DNA from: Planctomycetota bacterium
GTDB taxonomy: Bacteria; Planctomycetota; Phycisphaerae; UBA1845
Direction: 5' to 3'
DNA length: 5,016 nt
Assembly (NCBI GenBank): GCA_024277835.1
Contig: JAJRUK010000138.1
Coordinates: forward strand, 1-5,016
Shown here: in pieces, positions 1-5,016 of the stretch
Layout of the letters: each line of letters starts with the position of its first letter
Position numbering within the stretch: the stretch's first letter is position 1
Translations under genes and position numbers: made by a program
The notes under the pieces: generated by a model
Told to the model about the DNA's origin: nothing
The model's input: only the letters and a program-made list of their open reading frames with translations
Databases searched by the model: none

Positions 1-257
1 CGCTTCGTCGCGTGCTCAAGCGGCTCGCAGAACGCGACGACGTCACGATACTCATGGCCACCCAACTTCCCGAAGTCGCCGAAAGCCTGGCCCATCGAGT
101 CGCCGTCATCCGGCAGGGCGAACTCGCCGCGTTTGATTCGATCGAAGGCTTGCGTAAGACGACAGAATGCAACGGCTCGTTGCAGGACATACTTGAGAAG
201 CTTATCCACCCCGAAACGCTCAAGAACATCGATCGATACTTCGGCAACGGTGTTTAA
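1..257 (+). CDS. ABC transporter ATP-binding protein, C-terminal fragment (5' end outside window)
   Basis: This is the last 84 residues of an ABC-type ATPase; the Walker A, signature and Walker B motifs lie upstream of the window. In-frame reading begins at base 3, and the GTG at base 12 is an internal Val codon rather than a start. The visible part matches the end of the nucleotide-binding domain: a beta strand (VTILMAT), the H-loop region (ATQLPEVAES), then the strand-turn HRVAVIRQGELAAF and a tail with SLQDILEKLI, a position where many exporter ATPases have SLEDVF-like sequence. The switch residue that is normally His after Ser/Ala-Thr is Gln here (codon CAA at 63-65). The protein should work at the inner face of the cytoplasmic membrane and power the membrane protein that starts one base after its TAA stop. 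The substrate cannot be inferred. The family call is firm; the subfamily (exporter or ABC-2 type) is a guess. Confidence 0.86.
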   Translation, partial: LRRVLKRLAERDDVTILMATQLPEVAESLAHRVAVIRQGELAAFDSIEGLRKTTECNGSLQDILEKLIHPETLKNIDRYFGNGV

Positions 258-258
258 A

Positions 259-1431
259 ATGAAGCACTTCCGAAACATTCTCCCGCCGACGTTTGTGCTT
301 TGGCTTTTTGCGCTAGGTTATTCGGCGATCCTCGGGTTTGAGTTTCTTATTTGGGCACTCCTCTCAGATGCACCCGAGAATCCGATAGGTCGTCCGCGAT
401 GGGGGGCGTGTGTCGCGGCCGCCCTGGTATTCGGCGGCTATCGTGCACTATGGAACCATCCCCTGGTGCGGCCGGGCTACTTTGCGTGGCTTCAGGCAAC
501 GCCTTGGCGATTCCCCGACCCGTTGCCCGCAGGTCCACCGCATTGGGTCTGGCAGGATGGTGCCATCATTGCTACCTTGGTCCTGTTGTCGCTCGGCGTT
601 CCCGGAACTGATTTCTACGATCCGCTAATCGCATTCATCCTAGGCTATACCGGGTGCCTGTGTGTCGCGTCGGCGGCTACGGGAATCTATTGGCCAACAT
701 ATGCGACCCTCTTCTTATTCGGCCTGACTGGATTACTCGATTCCTACTCCGAAGGCATTCTGCAGTTGGTTCCGCTGGTCGCTACTTATTTTGTCGGGCT
801 ACAGGGACTTCGTCAATCTCTCGCAGCCTATCCGTGGGAACGGCAGTTCGATGAAGGTGAGCATCGGTGGCAGGGTACGATGGGTTTGAGCGCCGATGCA
901 AGAAGTCGCTACACAAGAAAACGCGCCGTCGGGTTTCCCTCTGCAGTCATCGCTCCATCGCAGACCGACTCCGGGTCTCCCTACAGGCATGGGTTTGCGA
1001 TCGCGATCACTGCGGCATGGGTGACAATCGTCGCGCTCTCAGTCTGCGAGAGCGTGGCTGAGAGGCTAGACATCTCCAGGCCGCTTCTCATGCTTGCACC
1101 CTTCCTTGCCGCGATGTCTCGAGTGCTCACCTATTGTATGCAGTACTGGCCACCGATCAGCTTCCTCGGACGAGTCCTCACGCTGCGCTGGATCATCCCC
1201 GGTTACGATCGTGTTTTCTTGACGCCCATCGCAACGCTCGTGTGCGGTTATGCAGTGACCATCTCAGCGCGGATCGGGCTAATCAACTACGACGTTGCCG
1301 CCCCGATCGTTGTCTTTGTATCCGTGGCGATTGCGATCAACGGAGGCCCATCGCTGGCCAATTGGAGGCTGACCGGCCACCACCGAATCATTGCCGCTGG
1401 TATGGCCCTCTCAGACTGCAAGAAAGTCTAG
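259..1431 (+). CDS. Polytopic membrane protein, probable partner of the upstream ABC ATPase
   Basis: A 390-residue integral membrane protein that I cannot assign to a named family. The ATG at 259 is chosen because it lies one base after the ATPase stop (TAAAATG) and begins a natural N-terminus leading straight into a hydrophobic segment. The reading frame is open further upstream to 133, but that part is the ATPase gene read in another frame. No Shine-Dalgarno is visible, which fits translational coupling. Hydrophobic stretches lie near residues 12-36, 47-63, 101-116, 121-141, 147-161, 168-183, 245-263, 274-290, 319-337 and 346-361, so about ten membrane passes in two blocks. They are separated by a hydrophilic loop (about 185-243) rich in Arg and Ser. 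A Trp/Pro-rich motif follows segment two (WNHPLVRPGYFAWLQATPW, 65-83), and GGPSLANWRLTGHHRI lies near the C-terminus (362-377). I associate this kind of sequence with planctomycete hypothetical proteins. A permease role is inferred from the operon, not from a recognised domain. Confidence 0.8.
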   Translation: MKHFRNILPPTFVLWLFALGYSAILGFEFLIWALLSDAPENPIGRPRWGACVAAALVFGGYRALWNHPLVRPGYFAWLQATPWRFPDPLPAGPPHWVWQDGAIIATLVLLSLGVPGTDFYDPLIAFILGYTGCLCVASAATGIYWPTYATLFLFGLTGLLDSYSEGILQLVPLVATYFVGLQGLRQSLAAYPWERQFDEGEHRWQGTMGLSADARSRYTRKRAVGFPSAVIAPSQTDSGSPYRHGFAIAITAAWVTIVALSVCESVAERLDISRPLLMLAPFLAAMSRVLTYCMQYWPPISFLGRVLTLRWIIPGYDRVFLTPIATLVCGYAVTISARIGLINYDVAAPIVVFVSVAIAINGGPSLANWRLTGHHRIIAAGMALSDCKKV

Positions 1432-1440
1432 ATACCGAGA

Positions 1441-2904
1441 TTAGCGCCTCGCCGCTCGTGCCAATTCCCCGCAAACCCGATCTTGAATTTTTCGATACGG
1501 CGTGCTGGGGCCTGTGTATCCGTTGAACAAGATCGCAAAAGCGAATCGAGGACCGTAGTCGCCGTCTACATATCCCGCCAGCGCACAGATTCCTCGCATC
1601 GTGCCCGTCTTAGCAAAAACGAGGCTGCGGAGGTCTTTCATTCGTTTGCGCAGTGACCCCTCAACCCCAGGTTGCGCGAGACTATCGTGCAGGTACGGCC
1701 CAAATGGCGTTCCATGCGACCACGCGAGCAGTTCTGCAAGTTGATGCGCCGAGACACGATTCTCACGACTCAAACCAGACCCATCGCGAACGAGTAGCCC
1801 GCGTCGATTGATCCCCGCCCGTTCAAACATCGCATTCGCGGCGATCGATCCTGCCGACCAACTCCCGATCGGATTGGCATCCCCAACGCGACCCATCCGC
1901 GCGAAACCCGCCCGCTTAAAGAGCGCCTCGGCGAACATGTTTTGGCTATTCTTGCCAGCCCGCGATAGTGCGTCAGCGATTGGCGTCTCGACTTTCGCCA
2001 AGACTTTCAGGTTTGTTGGTAGGGTGCCATTGGTCCCGCGCACCCGTTCGCGTCGAATCTTCCCGCCGATCGAGACGCCTTCACGAAGAAACGTCGCCCG
2101 CATCGCCGCCCCAAATAGCAATCCCGGATCAGGAAACGCAACCGCCTGCAACTTCGACTTCTTTTTGCAACCCCCTCGAAGAATATAGTCAAACGTACCA
2201 ACGGGATGATGGAGTGTGGGTTTCTTGCCGCCGGTTTTGCATTTGTTAATGACGTTGATTACATCGACATCGGGGACGACCTGAACCCGCACAGGCGAAC
2301 CTGCTTGTGAGCCGGGGCGCACCGTGATGTCTACACAATTGTCGTTGTAGTTCAAAGCACCGACGGGGGCAGCGTACCATTTGCCAAGGTCAGACGAGTC
2401 CCACGCTGGATGAACCCGTTCGCTATCGAAAATCGATTCATCCAACACGAGATCGCCCGCGACGGCACTTATCCCGGCGGCTTTCAGTACTTTCGCCCAT
2501 TGCCCAAAGGCGTCGTCAATTTTTTCGTCGCGAGCGATTGCCAGCCGTTGATCCCCAAACCCCGGGTCGCCATCGCCGATGACGAAGAGGTTTTTCCCGT
2601 CTGAAGCAAGCGTTGTCGTGAAAGAAAAGTCAGGCCCAAGCTCTAGCAGGGCGGTCGCGATCGTGACGACTTTTTGCGAACTGGCTGGGATGAGCGGGAG
2701 GTCTCCGTTGTACGACATCACGACCCGCCCGCTCCGCAAGTCAATCACGCAAGCGGACACCTTGGCTCCGGCGTGCGGGAGCTTTGAAACCATTCCAGAA
2801 AGTCGTGAGGAAAGTGACCCCTGCCCCAACGCAACACCCGGCGCGCACAGGCCGCCGAAGATCGATGCCCAAGTTAGAAATATCCGACATTCTTTTCGCA
2901 TCAT
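1441..2904 (-). CDS. dacB: D-alanyl-D-alanine carboxypeptidase/endopeptidase, PBP4 type (peptidase family S13)
   Basis: A complete 487-residue penicillin-binding protein of low molecular mass class C, close to the usual PBP4 length (about 480). The family removes the terminal D-Ala from peptidoglycan pentapeptides and cleaves D-Ala cross-links in the periplasm. Residues 1-27 look like a Sec signal peptide: basic MMRKECR, a hydrophobic core, and likely cleavage after ALG27. All three active-site motifs are present: S75-S-Q-K78 (in PASSQK), S320-Q-N322, and K432-T-G434 (in AKTGTM). Other family signatures are GDGDPGFGD (110-118), YAAPVGALNYNDN (177-189), DGSGLSRENR (374-383) and LAGYVDG (442-448). 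The long segment between the first two motifs carries the extra domains typical of this class. It includes a Lys-rich stretch with two Cys (C222, C246) that could form a disulfide. The ATG overlaps the upstream gene's TGA (ATGA) without a clear Shine-Dalgarno, so translation is probably coupled. The stop lies 9 bases from the convergent membrane-protein gene. Confidence 0.95.
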   Translation of the reverse strand: MMRKECRIFLTWASIFGGLCAPGVALGQGSLSSRLSGMVSKLPHAGAKVSACVIDLRSGRVVMSYNGDLPLIPASSQKVVTIATALLELGPDFSFTTTLASDGKNLFVIGDGDPGFGDQRLAIARDEKIDDAFGQWAKVLKAAGISAVAGDLVLDESIFDSERVHPAWDSSDLGKWYAAPVGALNYNDNCVDITVRPGSQAGSPVRVQVVPDVDVINVINKCKTGGKKPTLHHPVGTFDYILRGGCKKKSKLQAVAFPDPGLLFGAAMRATFLREGVSIGGKIRRERVRGTNGTLPTNLKVLAKVETPIADALSRAGKNSQNMFAEALFKRAGFARMGRVGDANPIGSWSAGSIAANAMFERAGINRRGLLVRDGSGLSRENRVSAHQLAELLAWSHGTPFGPYLHDSLAQPGVEGSLRKRMKDLRSLVFAKTGTMRGICALAGYVDGDYGPRFAFAILFNGYTGPSTPYRKIQDRVCGELARAARR

Positions 2905-3434
2905 AGTTCAAGATTGAATGACCAGCATACAATCTGCACGAGACCGACTGTGCATGACGAAACGAACAACAGCAGCAAAGCAAGGGTTAGCATTGTGGCC
3001 AGCACCGTCCGGATTTTTCTTCCTGCTCCGCGGTCTTTTGAGGCTTCGTGCGACCGCACGATCGCCTGGGCAAGCCCCAGCTCTTGCAGGCGGCTTCTGA
3101 CGGCCTCGGGATAGTCCTCGATGCGAGAAAGTCGCATCTGCGGAGGCAAATGAGCGACGATTCTTCGCGGATCCCCGCCTGCACGATCAATGAAGTTGCG
3201 AATCGCTGCCTCGACACGTTCCCCGGACGCATTCGATGTCAACCAAAAGCGACCCGCACCGTAGTCGTCACCCATTTCCAGCGCGATGTCACCCGCGCTG
3301 CTGAACAACCCAGGATCGTAGGAACAAGAGTAAGCGATCATTTCGAGACGCTGCCGAACATGCCAGTATTCTTCCTCTTCAAAGTCCTTCCGGGCTGGAT
3401 CAAGGTCTGAGTATTGAGGTGTTTGACCTGGCAA
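2901..3434 (-). CDS. Membrane-anchored protein with a DUF6584-like N-terminal part
   Basis: A 177-residue protein, first gene of a two-gene unit with dacB, which it overlaps by four bases (ATGA). Residues 24-127 resemble DUF6584 as I recall it, a short helical TPR-like family of unknown function: an RL...Y.P.L helix, then GDIALEMGDDYGAGRFWLTS (48-67), AAIRNFIDRAGGDPRRIVAHLP (76-97) and YPEAVRSRLQELG (108-120). A basic stretch (residues 133-142) precedes one strongly hydrophobic segment (about 144-170), so the protein is probably tail-anchored with its N-terminal part in the cytoplasm. There is no signal peptide. The N-terminus is acidic (DFEEEEY, 17-23). The start is TTG, chosen because GGAG lies 8 bases upstream and the next Met, at residue 32, would cut into the domain. 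The coupling with dacB suggests a linked role, but none is known. The family assignment is from memory and moderate; the reading frame itself is strongly supported by the overlap and spacing. Confidence 0.78.
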   Translation of the reverse strand: MPGQTPQYSDLDPARKDFEEEEYWHVRQRLEMIAYSCSYDPGLFSSAGDIALEMGDDYGAGRFWLTSNASGERVEAAIRNFIDRAGGDPRRIVAHLPPQMRLSRIEDYPEAVRSRLQELGLAQAIVRSHEASKDRGAGRKIRTVLATMLTLALLLLFVSSCTVGLVQIVCWSFNLEL

Positions 3435-3442
3435 AGCTCTTT

Positions 3443-3446
3443 CTCC
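3443..3446 (-). promoter_or_regulatory. Shine-Dalgarno GGAG that decides the TTG start
   Basis: On the minus strand GGAG (CTCC on plus) stands 8 bases before the TTG at 3434-3432. A second GGAG-like run lies just upstream. This is the clearest ribosome binding site in the window and is the main reason for accepting a TTG start for the 177-residue protein. Confidence 0.5.
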
Positions 3447-3455
3447 GTGCCTCCG

Positions 3456-3483
3456 ATTCTATTCGCGGACACACAGACAACAA
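3456..3483 (-). promoter_or_regulatory. Possible sigma70-like promoter for the minus-strand unit
   Basis: On the minus strand TTGTTG (3483-3478) and TAGAAT (3461-3456) are separated by 16 bases. The -10 hexamer matches TATAAT at five of six positions; the -35 matches only TTG. Transcription would start near 3449 and give a leader of about 15 bases, with the GGAG at its beginning, which is tight. This is a suggestion from consensus matching only. Confidence 0.22.
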
Positions 3484-3509
3484 GTCTTGTCCGGTCGACA
3501 GCCACGGAC
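3466..3509. repeat. Short inverted repeats CGGAC / GTCCG / CGGAC, possible operator
   Basis: CGGACA at 3466-3471 is the inverse of TGTCCG at 3488-3493, and CGGAC recurs at 3505-3509, so the central arm can pair with either side. An inner pair, GACAA (3476-3480) and TTGTC (3487-3491), has a 6-base gap. The cluster lies in the middle of the divergent intergenic region, where an operator for either unit could sit. The arms are only 5-6 bases long, so chance is a serious alternative. Confidence 0.25.
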
Positions 3510-3523
3510 GGGCCAGCTACATT
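3495..3523 (+). promoter_or_regulatory. Possible sigma70-like promoter for oleC
   Basis: TCGACA (3495-3500) and TACATT (3518-3523) are 17 bases apart, matching TTGACA at five and TATAAT at four of six positions. The start would fall near 3530, only about 10 bases before the ATG, leaving a nearly leaderless mRNA. The match is weak and could be chance. Confidence 0.18.
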
Positions 3524-3539
3524 TCTGACAGGTTTCATA

Positions 3540-5016
3540 ATGTCGAGTCACCACGAGGAACTCAGAATCGAACGAAACGCAACACCCCTCAACATCGCCG
3601 CGCACCTTCCGCGGATGGCGGCGCTTGTGCCGGACCAACCGGCGGTCACCATCGTCGCAGATCGCGACCCCGCCGGAAAACCAATTTACAAGTCGCTCAC
3701 ATTCAAACAACTCGACGCCTACTCGAACAAATGTGCCAATGGGCTGACGCAGTCGGGCATTCAGCGCGGGATGCGAACGCTCGTGATGGTCCGCCCGGAC
3801 GCCGATTTTTTCGCGATCATTTTTGCCTTATTCAAAATCGGCGCGGTGCCGGTGATGATCGATCCGGGCATGGGCGTTGCGAGACTTCTCCAGTGTGTTC
3901 GGCAGGTTGATCTGCACGCGTTCATTGGCATCCCGCTCGCGCAGATCGTTCGTGCGGTCAACCGAAAAACATTTCGCAACCTGAAAAGCGTCGTGACGGT
4001 GGGGCGGAAGTCTTTCTGGAAGGGCGACGCGCTCGACGATCTCACCGCAAACGCGAGCGACCTTTTTGACTGTGCAGAAACCGCCCCCGATGAAACCGCG
4101 GCCATCCTGTTCACCAGCGGCAGCACCGGACCGGCGAAGGGCGTCGTCTACGAGCACGGCATGTTCAACGCTCAGGTTCGCATGATCCAATCGCAGTACA
4201 ACATCCAGCCCGGCGAGATCGATCTCCCGGCGTTTCCGCTTTTTGCACTCTTTAGCACAGCCATGGGCATGACCGCGATCATCCCCGACATGGACCCGTC
4301 CAAACCGGCGAAGGTAGACCCAGCCAAGATCATCGAAGCGATTATAGACCACGGTGTGACTACGACCTTCGGCTCACCCGCGATATGGAAACGCGTCGCC
4401 GCGCATGCAGCGAAGAACAATATCAAACTGCCTACCCTGAAGCGAATCCTCATCGCCGGCGCTCCCGTGCCTTGGCCTGTGATCGAGCAACTTCACAGAA
4501 TGATTCCAGAGTCCGCTGACATTCACACGCCCTATGGGGCGACCGAGTCGCTACCGGTTTCCTCGATTTCTGGTCGCCAAGTCATGGGCGAGACGAAAGA
4601 GCGAACGCGCGGCGGGGCGGGGATTTGCGTTGGCTTGCCTGTTTCAGAGATCGACTTGCGAATCATTCGTATCACTGACGACCCGATCCAGCAATGGTCG
4701 GACGATCTTGTTGTTCACGATGGCGATCCCGGTGAGATCGTCGTTGCGGGTCCGTCGGTTACGAAGGAGTATTTCAATCTCGTTCGAGCGACCAGCGCCA
4801 GCAAAATTTCCGATGGTCATCGACTTTGGCATCGCATTGGTGACATTGGCTATCGCGATGATCGCGAAAGAATCTGGTTCTGCGGCAGGAAGGCTCACCG
4901 CGTCGAAACGAAAGATGAAATACTTTTTAGTGTTTGCTGTGAAGCGATTTTCAACGAACTCCCCGACGTCGCCCGCTCTGCGCTCGTTGGGATTGGTCCG
5001 CGCGGAACACAACGCC
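3540..5016 (+). CDS. oleC: OleC-type ATP-dependent beta-lactone synthetase (AMP-binding superfamily), 3' end outside window
   Basis: The first 492 residues of an adenylate-forming enzyme, open to the window edge; family length suggests roughly 60-100 residues are missing, including the C-terminal Lys motif. OleC activates a beta-hydroxy fatty acid with ATP and closes it to a beta-lactone, which OleB then decarboxylates to a long-chain cis-olefin. Core motifs are the P-loop FTSGSTGPAKGV (191-202), YGATE (332-336), GDIGY (434-438) and GRKAHRVE (449-456). OleC-like signatures, as I recall the family, are NIAAHLPRMA near the start (18-27), DLPAFPLFALF (228-238), IIPDMDPSKPAKVDP (247-261), FGSPAIW (277-283), AGAPVP (306-311) and LFSVCCEAIFN (462-472). 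The ATG at 3540 keeps the conserved N-terminal NIAAHLP; a later Met at 26 would remove it. It has only a partial Shine-Dalgarno. It opens its own transcription unit, divergent from the dacB unit, with no ole gene upstream in the window. General acyl-CoA synthetase activity is the alternative but fits less well. Confidence 0.92.
   Translation, partial: MSSHHEELRIERNATPLNIAAHLPRMAALVPDQPAVTIVADRDPAGKPIYKSLTFKQLDAYSNKCANGLTQSGIQRGMRTLVMVRPDADFFAIIFALFKIGAVPVMIDPGMGVARLLQCVRQVDLHAFIGIPLAQIVRAVNRKTFRNLKSVVTVGRKSFWKGDALDDLTANASDLFDCAETAPDETAAILFTSGSTGPAKGVVYEHGMFNAQVRMIQSQYNIQPGEIDLPAFPLFALFSTAMGMTAIIPDMDPSKPAKVDPAKIIEAIIDHGVTTTFGSPAIWKRVAAHAAKNNIKLPTLKRILIAGAPVPWPVIEQLHRMIPESADIHTPYGATESLPVSSISGRQVMGETKERTRGGAGICVGLPVSEIDLRIIRITDDPIQQWSDDLVVHDGDPGEIVVAGPSVTKEYFNLVRATSASKISDGHRLWHRIGDIGYRDDRERIWFCGRKAHRVETKDEILFSVCCEAIFNELPDVARSALVGIGPRGTQR

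Larger units (their letters stand above)
3435..3539. promoter_or_regulatory. Divergent intergenic region between the dacB unit and oleC
   Basis: This 105-base stretch is the only real intergenic space in the window. It must carry, or lie near, the start signals for the minus-strand unit and for the OleC gene, because both adjacent genes read away from it. I see no RNA gene or small ORF in it with its own ribosome binding site. It contains short inverted repeats and two weak promoter-like hexamer pairs, listed separately. The OleC gene has only a partial Shine-Dalgarno (ACAGG, with AGG at 3530-3532, 7 bases before the ATG). Confidence 0.55.

Noticed and set aside
17..20. Nothing beyond gene ends was found that suggests a CRISPR array, tRNA, rRNA, insertion sequence or attachment site anywhere in the window
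   Set aside because: Coding density is nearly complete, and no regular repeats, cloverleaf-like elements or terminal inverted repeats were recognised by eye; the coordinates given are only a placeholder.
133..258. Upstream extension of the membrane-protein reading frame to an ATG at 133
   Set aside because: It overlaps the well-supported ATPase end in another frame, and its translation is Arg/Ser-rich with no hydrophobic or family character. The ATG at 259 fits the TAAAATG junction.
1413..1429. Inverted repeat AGACT / AGTCT with a 7-base loop at the end of the membrane-protein gene, as a terminator
   Set aside because: The stem is only five bases, lies inside the coding sequence and is not followed by a T run on either strand.
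1808..2188. A 126-residue plus-strand frame inside dacB
   Set aside because: It is antisense to the conserved S13 peptidase and has no domain features or ribosome binding site that I can see.
2904..2964. Lipoprotein signal at Cys20 of the PBP4 protein
   Set aside because: The residues before it (GGLC) do not fit the lipobox, which needs a small residue directly before Cys. The ALG site at residues 25-27 fits signal peptidase I better.
3419..3910. A 163-residue plus-strand frame crossing the intergenic region into oleC
   Set aside because: It overlaps the start of OleC in a different frame, and its translation is Arg/His-rich and low in complexity, typical of an out-of-frame reading.
3828..4352. 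A 174-residue open frame on the minus strand, and a 121-residue one at 3761-4126
   Set aside because: Both lie fully antisense to the OleC gene, whose motifs are unambiguous. The translations show no recognisable domain and have the composition expected of a shadow frame.

Overview
The window reads as ordinary, densely coding bacterial chromosome. It holds five protein-coding genes, two of them cut by the window edges. There are no RNA genes, mobile elements or CRISPR arrays that I can see. The best guess for the source is a planctomycete (Planctomycetota, perhaps of the Rhodopirellula/Pirellula type). The clues are an OleC-type beta-lactone synthetase, a PBP4-type peptidase with a paired-cysteine insert, a multi-pass membrane protein of a type I associate with planctomycetes, and weak or absent Shine-Dalgarno sequences at most starts. 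This assignment comes from recalled family resemblance, not from a search.

Left part (1-1431, plus strand): the last 84 residues of an ABC transporter ATPase are followed after a single base by a 390-residue membrane protein with about ten hydrophobic segments. The two are almost certainly translated together and probably form one transporter. The ATPase has Gln where the H-loop (switch) His is expected.

Middle part (1441-3434, minus strand): a two-gene unit converges on the transporter operon with only 9 bases between stop codons. The promoter-proximal gene encodes a 177-residue protein with a DUF6584-like N-terminal part and a C-terminal membrane anchor. It overlaps by ATGA the start of a complete secreted D-alanyl-D-alanine carboxypeptidase/endopeptidase (PBP4/DacB, peptidase family S13) with all three penicillin-binding motifs. 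This unit should act in the periplasm on peptidoglycan.

Right part (3435-5016): a 105-base divergent intergenic region separates the minus-strand unit from an AMP-forming synthetase that runs off the right edge. Its sequence fits OleC, the ATP-dependent beta-lactone synthetase of long-chain olefin biosynthesis. OleC is the first gene of its transcription unit here. No oleA or oleB lies upstream in the window, and oleD, if linked, would lie beyond the right edge. The intergenic region has short inverted repeats of CGGAC/GTCCG and weak promoter-like hexamers.

The genes share a loose envelope theme (transport, peptidoglycan, membrane hydrocarbon), but nothing in the sequence shows that the three transcription units form one system. 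I found no convincing sign of an undescribed system. The most useful leads are the H-loop substitution with its unclassified membrane partner, and the coupled DUF6584-like/dacB pair.
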